DNA of 14,096 nt from UMGS902 sp045580835 (GCA_045580835.1 JAZNOM010000036.1:1-14096); one strand, 5' to 3'. Shown: positions 7,425 to 14,096, numbered from the stretch's first letter. Made by a program: numbers and translations. The notes: generated by a model not told the origin, from the sequence alone.

Positions 7425-8441
7425 ATGAAAAAGTATTCAGCACCGCTTTTGCCCGCCGTTCTTTGTTTGCTTGGCGGCTGTACTTCAACCGGCAACAAAA
7501 CAACCGACATTTCGGCAATCTACATAGTTACCTCTCTTCTCTCCATACTTCTGCTTACAAGCTATTTTTTACTAATACGCAAAAAAGAGAAGTGGCTTGT
7601 TCTTCTGTTTGTTTCAACAGTAATTATCAATATAGGGTATCTCTGGCTGTCAAAAGCAACGACACTTGACTCTGCACTTATGGCAAACAGAGTTGCATAT
7701 CTTGGCTCGGTATTTCTGCCGCCTACAATGCTGATGACTATAATCAAGGTCAGCCGTCTGCAATACAAGAAAAGGCTTCCGCCTTTTCTTGTCGCCGTCA
7801 GTCTGTTCGTGTTTGCCATAGCGGCAAGTCCGGGGTACTCGGATATTTACTACAAAGAGGTTTCTTTGCGCACGGTAAATGGTGTCACCGTACTCGAAAA
7901 GGTATACGGTTCGTGGCACTTTCTGTATCTTGTTTTCTTACTTGTCTATTTTGCGGCGATGGTCGCCGCAATCACGCACGCAACGGTAAAGAAAAAAGTT
8001 CCGTCAAACATTCAGGCAGTGTTCCTCGCCGGTGCAGTACTTGCCAATATCTGCGTATGGTTTATAGAACAGTTTGTAAGAATAGATTTTGAGGTTTTGT
8101 CTATTTCGTATATTATTAGCGAACTGTTCCTGCTTGGACTTTATCTCTTAATGCAAGAGGGAGAAAAGTTGTTCTTGGAGCAATCCGCTATAGAAATAGA
8201 ATCTGCACAAATTCCTAAAGAGCTTATCGAACAGCAAAAACGCTTCGCCCAAGGTCTTAAAGCTCTCACTCCAACTGAAAAGTCTATCTATGAGCTTTAT
8301 GTCGCAGGCAAAGGAACCAAAGAAGTTTTGGAAGCACTCAATATTAAAGAAAACACCCTGAAATTCCACAATAAAAATCTCTATAGTAAACTCGGCGTAT
8401 CCTCACGCAAGCAGCTTTTAGAGATTGCAAAATGGCTGTAG
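7425..8441 (+). CDS. Membrane-bound LuxR-type one-component transcription regulator (338 aa)
   Basis: Residues 1-19 look like a lipoprotein signal (MKKYSAPLLPAVLCLLGGC, lipobox LGGC with Cys19), or an extra hydrophobic helix. About seven membrane segments follow near 30-52, 55-75, 91-108, 118-135, 163-185, 197-215 and 227-243. The stretch ANRVAYLGSVFLPP recalls the 7TM sensor domain found at the N-terminus of some histidine kinases. Residues 244-278 link to a LuxR/GerE helix-turn-helix at 280-338 (LTPTEKSIYELYVAGKGTKE, ending NTLKFHNKNLYSKLGVSS). There is no kinase, receiver or nucleotidyl cyclase domain, so sensing and DNA binding are in one chain. The start at 7425 is chosen because AAAGGAG lies seven bases upstream; an in-frame extension to 7338 has no such site. 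The gene diverges from the surface operon and may control it. The signal is unknown. Confidence 0.85.
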   Translation: MKKYSAPLLPAVLCLLGGCTSTGNKTTDISAIYIVTSLLSILLLTSYFLLIRKKEKWLVLLFVSTVIINIGYLWLSKATTLDSALMANRVAYLGSVFLPPTMLMTIIKVSRLQYKKRLPPFLVAVSLFVFAIAASPGYSDIYYKEVSLRTVNGVTVLEKVYGSWHFLYLVFLLVYFAAMVAAITHATVKKKVPSNIQAVFLAGAVLANICVWFIEQFVRIDFEVLSISYIISELFLLGLYLLMQEGEKLFLEQSAIEIESAQIPKELIEQQKRFAQGLKALTPTEKSIYELYVAGKGTKEVLEALNIKENTLKFHNKNLYSKLGVSSRKQLLEIAKWL

Positions 8442-8532
8442 GTAAAAGGCACTGTGCAACGCCACTCCTAAAAACACTCTCATTGTATCAAATATCGCAG
8501 TTAATTCCATAAAAATAAAGCAGGTCTTTCGA
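8442..8532. other. Short spacer between regulator gene and insertion sequence
   Basis: 91 bases with no gene and no obvious terminator for the regulator transcript. The first strong hairpin with a T run that this transcript would meet is the one at the left end of the insertion sequence (8544-8584). Confidence 0.5.
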
Positions 8533-8559
8533 TGAAATGGTATAATGATGGTAGACACT
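8533..8559. repeat. Left terminal inverted repeat of the IS
   Basis: Begins TGAAATGGTATAATGATGG and ends GTAGACACT. It matches the reverse complement of 9844-9870 at 19 of 27 positions without gaps. It contains TGGTATAAT, an extended -10 promoter element pointing into the element. Confidence 0.75.
8538..8546 (+). promoter_or_regulatory. Extended -10 promoter for the transposase
   Basis: TGGTATAAT fits the TGnTATAAT extended -10 consensus. No good -35 box lies 17 bases upstream, which extended -10 promoters tolerate. Transcription would begin near 8552, inside the left arm of the hairpin at 8544-8580, so the element's own transcript would lack about half of that arm. Confidence 0.5.
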
Positions 8560-8584
8560 AAAAAAGTGTCTACCATCATTTTTT
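8544..8584 (+). terminator. Terminator-like hairpin at the left IS end
   Basis: A perfect 16-base stem (arms 8544-8559 and 8565-8580, loop AAAAA) in which the right arm runs into six T (8579-8584). It lies just inside the element, before orfA. Transcripts entering from the regulator gene would form the full hairpin and should stop. It may therefore serve as that gene's terminator and shield the transposase from outside transcription. Confidence 0.65.
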
Positions 8585-8601
8585 ATGCAAAGGAGAAAAA
8601 T

Positions 8602-8952
8602 ATGGGACGCCCTAAGGGAGGAACAAACAAAAGTCATAGCAAAGAAGAAAAACTCGCATTGGTAAAGCGAAATCTAAACGGCGAAACAATAAGGAACTTG
8701 GAAAAAGAAACAGGGATAAGTAATTCCCAAATTTACACGTGGACGCAGCGGTATTTAGAAGGCGGCGAAGCAGCGCTCGAAAACAAACGCAAACCGGGGA
8801 ATTCGCTTGCCAAGTATTTACGTAAGAAAGAACTTACCCCTATGGAAATGCTGGAGTACGAAAACGCATTGCTCAAACGAGAGTTGTTGCGTAAAAATAT
8901 GGAGATATTAAAGTTAAAAAAAGCGAAAGAACAAGAAGGGGGAGATGCCTGA
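8602..8952 (+). CDS. IS3-family transposase OrfA (116 aa)
   Basis: The DNA-binding half of the transposase. It opens MGRPKGGTNKSHSKEEKLAL. Residues 14-55 form a helix-turn-helix (NLEKETGISNSQIYTWTQRY), and residues 78-110 form a leucine/lysine-rich coiled coil (MEMLEYENALLKRELLRKNM) for multimer formation. The length fits the IS150 group. The start at 8602 is favoured by AAAGGAG six bases upstream; an in-frame ATG at 8545 would lie within the hairpin and has no ribosome binding site. The frame overlaps the orfB frame from 8895 to 8952. OrfA alone usually limits transposition; the OrfAB fusion is the active enzyme in this family. Confidence 0.85.
   Translation: MGRPKGGTNKSHSKEEKLALVKRNLNGETIRNLEKETGISNSQIYTWTQRYLEGGEAALENKRKPGNSLAKYLRKKELTPMEMLEYENALLKRELLRKNMEILKLKKAKEQEGGDA
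8916..8923 (+). other. Probable -1 frameshift site between orfA and orfB
   Basis: A run of seven A followed by G. In the orfA frame it reads A-AAA-AAA-G, so both tRNAs can slip back one base. Reading then continues AGC GAA AGA into the orfB frame, giving a fusion of about 410 residues (107 from orfA plus 303). Only a weak hairpin (GCAC / GTGC near 8956-8968) is seen downstream. A purine-rich AGAAGGGGGAG lies at 8934-8944, just downstream of the slip site, not upstream where a stimulatory Shine-Dalgarno would be. Confidence 0.65.
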
Positions 8953-9008
8953 AAAGCACAATCCGTGCAATATATGCACAGATTGAGAAAGACAGTGCAA
9001 AACATTCT

Positions 9009-9833
9009 GTGCAAGAACTTTGTGAATCATACGAGGTATCCCGATCAAGATACTACAAGTGGTTGAAACGCAAAGGTAAGTTGAATAGATATGAGATTTG
9101 GCAACAGCAGCTCGACACTTTTGTCTTGGATATTCATGCACATTTTCCTGATCAAGGCTACCGAATGGTAAACGACACTTTGCTTACGCAAAGCGGACTT
9201 GTGGTTTCAGATCTCTCAGTTTGGCGCTCGATGCGCCGTCTCGGGATTTCCGGATTTGTACGCCAAAAAAATGAAAATTCCTTACCCTCGGGTAAGGAAA
9301 AAGAAAAATATCCAAACATTTTGAACAGACAGTTCTATGCCGAAAAACCTATGCAGAAGATAGTTACGGATGTAACATACATAAAGCACCAAGGCAAGTG
9401 GCATTATCTGGCTTGTTATCTTGATCTGTTCAATAATGAAATTGTTGACTATGAGTTAAGCGATACTTTCGACAACTTCCTTGTGATGAAGCCGGCAAAA
9501 AGAATTCTTGAAAAAGCAAAGAGCACCGGAACCCGATTACTCTTCCACAGCGACCAGGGTGTCCAGTACTCATCCGCAGGTTACACGAACCTACTTAAAT
9601 CATTCAACGCAATTCAAAGTATGTCAAGAGCAGGAACACCAAGAGACAATGCAGTTATTGAATCTTTCTTTGGTAGGTTTAAGGATGTTTTGCGTTGCCG
9701 CTTCCAGTACTGGAAGCAAGAAAATCTTAAAACGGTTGTTGATGAAGCTATTTATTATTTAAATTACATAAGACCTCTCCGCAAACTCAAAAGAAAACCG
9801 CCAGTCCAATACAGAATTGAACTGGCAGCTTAA
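9009..9833 (+). CDS. IS3-family transposase OrfB, DDE integrase (274 aa from GTG)
   Basis: The catalytic half of the transposase, which cuts and joins DNA at the element ends. Numbered from the GTG, residues 1-100 hold the HTH_21-like region (SVQELCESYEVSRSRYYKWL in the extended frame, then FPDQGYRMV). Residues 113-270 form the integrase core. The triad is D121 (IVTDVTY), D182 (HSDQGVQYSS) and E218 (DNAVIESFFGRFK), with 35 residues between the last two, the family signature. The GTG at 9009 has no ribosome binding site, and family-like sequence (STIRAIYAQIEKDSAKH) continues upstream; the frame is open from 8895. The protein is therefore most likely made only as the OrfAB fusion through the A7 slip site. 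No internal stop or frameshift is seen, so the gene looks intact. Confidence 0.87.
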   Translation: MQELCESYEVSRSRYYKWLKRKGKLNRYEIWQQQLDTFVLDIHAHFPDQGYRMVNDTLLTQSGLVVSDLSVWRSMRRLGISGFVRQKNENSLPSGKEKEKYPNILNRQFYAEKPMQKIVTDVTYIKHQGKWHYLACYLDLFNNEIVDYELSDTFDNFLVMKPAKRILEKAKSTGTRLLFHSDQGVQYSSAGYTNLLKSFNAIQSMSRAGTPRDNAVIESFFGRFKDVLRCRFQYWKQENLKTVVDEAIYYLNYIRPLRKLKRKPPVQYRIELAA

Positions 9834-9843
9834 TTCTTTTTTT

Positions 9844-9870
9844 AGTGTCTACTAACTATTGACTATCTCA
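9844..9870. repeat. Right terminal inverted repeat of the IS
   Basis: Begins AGTGTCTACTAACTATTG and ends CTCA. It pairs with 8533-8559. A T7 run (9837-9843) precedes it, matching the A6 run after the left repeat except for one base. Confidence 0.75.
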
Positions 9871-10015
9871 CTTGTGGATGTTCTTTTTCGTTTTTTTCTG
9901 TAGGTGGATTGATTTGCAACCATTCGCTTTGTGCGTATCTAATGGCTCCAAGCCATTGGTCATTTTTATTCAAATGCTCATGCAAAAAAACATTTGACAC
10001 AGGAGAGTCATGCGG
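9866..10015 (-). pseudogene. Possible gene remnant interrupted by the IS
   Basis: A minus-strand frame of about 50 codons, bounded by TAG at 10016-10018 and by a stop inside the right IS repeat (9863-9865). It reads, in part, VFLHEHLNKNDQWLGAIRYA and QSEWLQINPPTEKNEKEHPQ. The composition (amphipathic helix with Trp, Gln and Glu, then a Pro-rich charged tail) looks like real protein. There is no start codon, and the frame runs into the IS. It may be the tail of a small gene broken by insertion. I do not recognise the family, and chance is possible at this length. Confidence 0.3.
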
Positions 10016-10022
10016 CTACAAT
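9994..10022 (+). promoter_or_regulatory. Sigma-A promoter for the methyltransferase gene
   Basis: TTGACA (9994-9999), a 17-base spacer, then TACAAT (10017-10022): a full consensus -35 and a one-mismatch -10. The expected start is near 10029, leaving a leader of about 20 bases. It lies outside the IS, so the gene does not depend on the element. Confidence 0.75.
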
Positions 10023-10049
10023 ATATACAGCAACACAATGGAGATTAAC

Positions 10050-10868
10050 ATGAATAACATTATAGAAATAACTGATATTCTTGACCCAAGACTTGACGTA
10101 TACGCACGGTTAACCGAGGGACAACTATTAAACCGAGAGTTCCCCGAAAAAGGTATGTTTATAGCTGAAAGCCCAAAAGTTATCGAACGCGCTCTTGATG
10201 CCGGATACGAAGTGGTATCATGTCTTATGGAGAAAAGACATATTGAGGGTGAGGGCAAGCATATTCTTGCCAGAATAAAAAACGCACCTGTTTTTTGTGC
10301 AGAATTCGATGTTTTGACACAGCTTACCGGATTCAAACTTACCAGAGGTATGCTGTGTGCTATGAAGCGAAAGCCATTGCCTACAGCAAGCGAAATTTGC
10401 GAAAACAAAAGTAGAATAGTTATACTTGATAAAGTTATGAACCCAACCAACGTGGGCGCCATAATCCGCTCTGCTGCGGCACTTGGAATGGATGCCGTAC
10501 TCCTGACCCCCGGATGCTCCGACCCGCTTTACAGACGTGCCTCAAGGGTCAGTATGGGTACTGTGTTTCAGATTGAATGGACTTTTTTAACAGACGACAG
10601 TCTTGATGAAATAAAAGCTCTCGGTTTTAAAACCGCAGCTATGGCACTTAAGGATAATTCCCTTTCGATTAGCGACCCAAGGCTTGCAGACGAAAAGAAG
10701 CTCGCAGTCATTATGGGAACAGAAGGCGACGGCCTTTCTGACGCTACCATATCCGGCTGCGATTTCACCGTAAAAATACCGATGTATCACGGTGTTGATT
10801 CGCTTAACGTTGCCGCCGCTTCTGCAGTAGCATTCTATCAGCTTAATAACAAACCAAGCGATGTCTGA
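10050..10868 (+). CDS. SpoU/TrmH-family RNA 2'-O-methyltransferase (272 aa)
   Basis: Transfers a methyl group from S-adenosylmethionine to a ribose 2'-OH of rRNA or tRNA in the cytoplasm. About residues 1-105 form the substrate-binding domain (MFIAESPKVIERALDAG). The SPOUT knot follows: motif 1 at 123-152 (LDKVMNPTNVGAIIRSAAAL, with N134, G136 and R140), motif 2 at 219-231 (AVIMGTEGDGLS) and motif 3 at 242-264 (IPMYHGVDSLNVAAASAVAF, with S251, L252 and N253). These are the invariant catalytic and knot residues, so the enzyme should be active. The target nucleotide cannot be told; single genes of this type in Clostridia are often just called RNA methyltransferase. The start at 10050 is chosen because GGAG lies six bases upstream and the promoter is at 9994-10022. 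The in-frame ATG at 10038 lacks a ribosome binding site. The gene stands alone. Confidence 0.88.
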   Translation: MNNIIEITDILDPRLDVYARLTEGQLLNREFPEKGMFIAESPKVIERALDAGYEVVSCLMEKRHIEGEGKHILARIKNAPVFCAEFDVLTQLTGFKLTRGMLCAMKRKPLPTASEICENKSRIVILDKVMNPTNVGAIIRSAAALGMDAVLLTPGCSDPLYRRASRVSMGTVFQIEWTFLTDDSLDEIKALGFKTAAMALKDNSLSISDPRLADEKKLAVIMGTEGDGLSDATISGCDFTVKIPMYHGVDSLNVAAASAVAFYQLNNKPSDV

Positions 10869-10922
10869 TTTTACAGCAAAAATACACTCGGCGTGCATTG
10901 TATCGTTTTTAAATGCTATATC

Positions 10923-10961
10923 GAAACAACACCGTATATCAATGATATACGGTGTTGTTTC
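10923..10961. terminator. Bidirectional terminator between convergent genes
   Basis: A perfect 18-base stem (10923-10940 and 10944-10961) with loop AAT. Read on either strand, the descending arm ends GTTGTTTC. The methyltransferase gene ends at 10868 on the plus strand and the hsdR gene at 10965 on the minus strand, so the hairpin can stop both. The U runs are short and interrupted, but stem length and position make the role likely. Confidence 0.75.
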
Positions 10962-10964
10962 TTA

Positions 10965-13900
10965 CTATATCGTGGCGTTTGCATTTATTCTTTCAATTAC
11001 GCTATGAATTCTGTCCCAAACAGTTGTATCAGGGAATATATCAACCACGCTACCGTGGTCGGTGAAAGGAGCCTCCGTCATTACCGAGAGATCCTTCATC
11101 ATACCGTTTCGCACAATGTACTCGACAATCTGATTTACAAAATAAATCTGATTTGAGTCAAGATTAACATCATTTAAATACCCAGCAAATGCCGCCTTTG
11201 CCGCATTCATATCCATGCCGACGATTTCACGGATAAACTCGCCAAGCGGTTTTGAGCCATACTCATTTTCATAATCCGCCTTGGTTCCGACTTCACCCCA
11301 GAGTGCTTTTTCGAGTTCCTCAACATCATCCGCGGAGAGCGGAATATTGGTGCGGAGTTTAGAAATTGCCGCGCTTGATACATGTTTGCGAACATAATAC
11401 TCTGCTTTTGCACGGTAATTTTTAAGTTCGTCGCCGTCAAGTTTGGATTGTTTCCAATCAATTGATAAAATTTCATCGTCAAAGTGGGTTGTATATGTCT
11501 GGCGGTTATGCGGAATAAACTTTACCAAATCACGAAGCGCCTTGCGGATATATTCAAACTCATTGATACCACAGTTCTCAAAATACGATGTGTTAAGTAT
11601 CTTATCAATCAGTTCGCCCTGCGCCTTTATCTCGGGGAAACTTGCCGCAACGCTTGCAATGCCGCTGACCTTTTTGAACAGGTCACTTTTTGCACGGGAA
11701 TATGACTTGCCCGCAAGATAGCAAAGCTCAATGCCATACATAAGCGCATCAAAACGAACCGCATTTACCTCGTCTTTGTCCGGCTCGATAAGCGGAGCAA
11801 GTTCTGCACCCATATCAAGCGTATCCTCGTATGTAAGCGCCTTGTAATTGTCGGGATTTGCATACGTATCAACATAGCGTAGATGCTGATGCACCGCAAA
11901 ATTCTCGCAGTTCAGTGCAGACACTTTTTCAACCATGTCATCAATCAATGACTTGCGGAATGCGATAAGTTCTTCTGTCTGATATGCAATATCCTGCAGT
12001 TTAAATACAATCTGCGCCTTCAGTTTAAAAATTGCACCCTGAAGCGGAATTGTGTTTGCCGCATGATTGCCCTTACTATTCATGCGGAAGAACTCAAAAT
12101 TGCCGCAGAAATCAAAGATATAAAACCTTTTCTTATCTTGTCCGTCAATCAGCCCCTCGCAAAGACGGGTTCCTCTGCCTATCATCTGCCAGAACTTTGC
12201 CTTGCTCATCACCTTTTTAAAGAAAACAAGGTTAAGCACCTCGGGCACGTCAATACCCGTGTCAAGCATATCAACCGATATTGCAATCTGCGGCAGTTTT
12301 TTCGGGTTAGAGAACTCATCAATCGCACTTTGCGCATAGTTGATGTGGTTGTCAATCACCTTTGCATATCCTGCAAGATGCGGATACTCCTTGCCGAAAA
12401 TCTCATAAATCTTTTCAGCATGCTTGTGATTCTTTGCAAAGATTATAGTCTTGCCTATCTTTTCACCGTAATCAATGCGAAGCCCCTGGGACATCAGCAC
12501 ATGCAAAACTTCTCTTATGGTGTCCTCGTTGAATATCCATTCATTCAGCGCAGATGAGCCGATGCTTTCGGGCATTTCGCCATCTTTTGCAAATGTTTCT
12601 TCATACTCGGCTTTGTCATCGTCCGAAAGGTCATCATATACAATACCTTGCTCGATGAATTTCAGTTTTGTTTCTATGGACATGAAATCCACCAAAAATC
12701 CGTCTTCTACCGCCTGAGCAAGTTCGTAGCCGTAGGTGGGAACGCCGTTTTCAAGTTCAAAAACCTCATAGGTGTTCTTGTCGATATCATCCTTGGGCGT
12801 TGCAGTAAGACCTACAAGCGGAGCATCGAAATAGTTGAAAATATCACGGTATTTGTTGTAAATTGAGCGGTGCGCCTCGTCGCAGATAACAAGGTCAAAA
12901 TGCCCTGTGCTGAACAGTTTGCCATCGTCATCACGCACCTCGTCAATGCAATTTGCCATTGTCTGATATGTTGAGAAAATGCAACGTGCATTGTAGTTTC
13001 CCTTGTCCTCGCAAAGGTTTGACACGGATAATTCAGGAAGCAGATTTACAAAACTGCGCTTTGCCTGCAAAACGAGAGAGGTACGGTCAGCAAGGAACAA
13101 AATGTTCTTAACCCATCCGTGTCTTAACAGTACATCGCAAAGAGCCATAACGGTTCGTGTCTTACCCGAGCCCGTAGCCATTACAAGCAAAGCTTTACGG
13201 CGGTTCTTTCTGCCGAAACTGTCACAAACCGCCTTGATAGCACCCTCTTGATAGTATCTGCCTGCAATGACTTTATTAACCTCAACGTGCTCAAGGCTTG
13301 TACGCACGGTGCGGAGATTGAACAGTTTTTCAAGGTCACGCTTTGAGTAGATTGCCGCAACCTTGCGCTCGGGATAAACTCCGTCGTCTATGCGGGTGTC
13401 AAATCCGTTGGATAGGAATATCACAGGACGGCGGCGGTACTTCTTTTCAAGCAAGTCTGCGTATAGTTTTGCCTGTTGTCTGCCGACAGAAACGTCCTTG
13501 CATGTGCGTTTTGCTTCAATCAGCGCAAGCGGCTTTCCGTCATCGCCAAAAAGAACATAATCTGCATAGCCAACGTCTGATTTGTTGGGCATGCCAAAGA
13601 GTTCGTATTCGTTTATCCAGTCGCGCCCTTCGGTCCAGCCTGCATCCTGAAGCATGGTGTCAATATAAACTTTGCGTGTTTCATACTCGGTGCAGTCAAG
13701 CGGCTTTGGCGGAGCGTAGGTCTGCTGCTGCTCGACTCTGCGTGCGGTAAGTTCTGCTTTCAGCGCTTCGTTTTCTTTCAGAAGCTCTTCAAAGTTGATT
13801 GCTACGCTGTTGTCGATAAGCGTTTCGGTCTGCGCATTTACAAGTTCGGGGTCAAACTTTCCCTCGGTGTATTCGGGTGCATAGCAGTATGCCACAAAAT

Positions 13901-14096
13901 CCATGAAGTAGTAGAGGTCTTCAAGGCAGAGCATCGCCTGCTCCTCGCTTATTTTCTTGCCTGCGTGTGCCGCAATATTGCCAATCTTGCGTATAAAGCC
14001 CATACGGCGATAAACGTCAGGCTCGACTATCTTGCGGAACTCCTCGGCATCCATAAGGGTACCAAGGTTGTCCTGATACGGCATAACAAGGTCGCT
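10965..14096 (-). CDS. hsdR: Type I restriction enzyme R subunit, EcoEI-like, N-terminus cut by window edge
   Basis: The motor and nuclease subunit of a type I restriction-modification complex: it translocates and cuts DNA lacking host methylation. 1043 residues are visible; the frame is open to base 14096, reading SDLVMPYQDNL, so the ATG at 14084 is probably internal. Numbering from that Met, residues 1-70 form the DUF4145-type N-domain (FIRKIGNIAAHAGK). A coiled coil lies at 97-120. The PD-(D/E)xK nuclease has D175 and E190-A-K192. The helicase core follows: Walker A GSGKT (305-309), DEAH (402-405), TATP (427-430) and motif VI QMIGRGTR (633-640). An EcoEI-type C-terminal domain covers about 780-1035 and should bind the methylase. 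All key motifs are intact. HsdM and HsdS are not present here and probably lie upstream, beyond the right edge. The gene ends with TAG just past the bidirectional terminator. Confidence 0.93.
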   Translation of the reverse strand, partial: SDLVMPYQDNLGTLMDAEEFRKIVEPDVYRRMGFIRKIGNIAAHAGKKISEEQAMLCLEDLYYFMDFVAYCYAPEYTEGKFDPELVNAQTETLIDNSVAINFEELLKENEALKAELTARRVEQQQTYAPPKPLDCTEYETRKVYIDTMLQDAGWTEGRDWINEYELFGMPNKSDVGYADYVLFGDDGKPLALIEAKRTCKDVSVGRQQAKLYADLLEKKYRRRPVIFLSNGFDTRIDDGVYPERKVAAIYSKRDLEKLFNLRTVRTSLEHVEVNKVIAGRYYQEGAIKAVCDSFGRKNRRKALLVMATGSGKTRTVMALCDVLLRHGWVKNILFLADRTSLVLQAKRSFVNLLPELSVSNLCEDKGNYNARCIFSTYQTMANCIDEVRDDDGKLFSTGHFDLVICDEAHRSIYNKYRDIFNYFDAPLVGLTATPKDDIDKNTYEVFELENGVPTYGYELAQAVEDGFLVDFMSIETKLKFIEQGIVYDDLSDDDKAEYEETFAKDGEMPESIGSSALNEWIFNEDTIREVLHVLMSQGLRIDYGEKIGKTIIFAKNHKHAEKIYEIFGKEYPHLAGYAKVIDNHINYAQSAIDEFSNPKKLPQIAISVDMLDTGIDVPEVLNLVFFKKVMSKAKFWQMIGRGTRLCEGLIDGQDKKRFYIFDFCGNFEFFRMNSKGNHAANTIPLQGAIFKLKAQIVFKLQDIAYQTEELIAFRKSLIDDMVEKVSALNCENFAVHQHLRYVDTYANPDNYKALTYEDTLDMGAELAPLIEPDKDEVNAVRFDALMYGIELCYLAGKSYSRAKSDLFKKVSGIASVAASFPEIKAQGELIDKILNTSYFENCGINEFEYIRKALRDLVKFIPHNRQTYTTHFDDEILSIDWKQSKLDGDELKNYRAKAEYYVRKHVSSAAISKLRTNIPLSADDVEELEKALWGEVGTKADYENEYGSKPLGEFIREIVGMDMNAAKAAFAGYLNDVNLDSNQIYFVNQIVEYIVRNGMMKDLSVMTEAPFTDHGSVVDIFPDTTVWDRIHSVIERINANATI

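Larger units (their letters stand above)
8533..9870 (+). mobile_element. IS3-family (IS150-like) insertion sequence, 1338 bp
   Basis: The ends are defined by 27-base imperfect terminal inverted repeats (8533-8559 and 9844-9870). They match at 19 of 27 positions, including a perfect GTAGACACT block; the outer ends read TGA and TCA, as expected for the IS3 family. Inside are orfA (helix-turn-helix plus coiled coil) and orfB (DDE integrase) in -1 frame relation, with an A7 run at their overlap. The length and layout are those of a complete, possibly active IS3 element. Flanking bases (CGA left, CTT right) show no 3-base target duplication. The duplication may therefore have decayed, or the element was rearranged after insertion. 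The original target lies between the regulator and methyltransferase genes. Confidence 0.85.

Noticed and set aside
9278..9299. Hairpin TTCCTTACCC / GGGTAAGGAA within orfB
   Set aside because: The loop is only 2 bases and the sequence is coding (SLPSGKEKEK). It could affect the mRNA, but there is no independent sign of function.
9941..9957. Hairpin AATGGCT / AGCCATT right of the IS
   Set aside because: A 7-base stem with no T run on either strand and no upstream gene that needs a terminator. It lies within the possible coding remnant, where codon constraint or chance explains it equally well.
12063..12557. Plus-strand frame of 164 residues inside the hsdR region
   Set aside because: It is antisense to conserved helicase sequence (including motif VI), with no ribosome binding site or family resemblance.

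Overview
The window looks like chromosomal DNA of an anaerobic, probably gut-dwelling member of the Clostridia (Bacillota). Three things suggest this: AGGAGG-type ribosome binding sites; long secreted proteins that combine S-layer homology (SLH) domains, Ig-like domains and Cys-x-x-Cys modules; and the GYTGD-type repeat seen in surface proteins of such bacteria. No rRNA, tRNA or CRISPR array was seen. The organism assignment is inference from style and domain content only.

Left part (1-7112, minus strand) is one tight operon of three genes, read right to left. First comes a 1333-residue exported protein with a remarkable N-terminal cysteine ladder (63 Cys in 279 residues), an Ig-like domain, GYTGD/CxxC repeats and three C-terminal SLH domains. 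Next is a 952-residue exported protein with two short zinc-ribbon-like modules, three SLH domains near its N-terminus, five Ig-like domains and, between the second and third Ig domains, a segment that aligns with domain 2 of elongation factor EF-Tu. Last is a small cytoplasmic protein of unknown function that leaves the window at base 1. The genes are separated by 9 and 11 bases, and each downstream ribosome binding site overlaps the preceding stop codon. Both large proteins probably sit non-covalently on the cell wall.

The divergent region (7113-7424) holds a near-consensus plus-strand promoter and several inverted repeats. Its gene (7425-8441) encodes a membrane-bound, LuxR-type one-component regulator. 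From position it is the natural candidate regulator of the surface operon.

An IS3-family (IS150-like) insertion sequence of 1338 bp (8533-9870) follows. It has 27-bp imperfect terminal inverted repeats starting TGA and ending TCA, orfA and orfB in a -1 frame relation with an A7 slippery run, a DD(35)E catalytic triad, and a terminator-like hairpin at its left end. No target-site duplication is visible. Just right of it is a short minus-strand open frame that may be the remnant of an older gene.

Right part: a SpoU/TrmH-type RNA 2'-O-methyltransferase gene on the plus strand (10050-10868) has its own good promoter. An 18-bp perfect hairpin then serves as a bidirectional terminator. Facing it on the minus strand is a type I restriction enzyme R subunit (HsdR, EcoEI-like), whose N-terminus runs off the right edge. 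Its HsdM and HsdS partners are not in this window.
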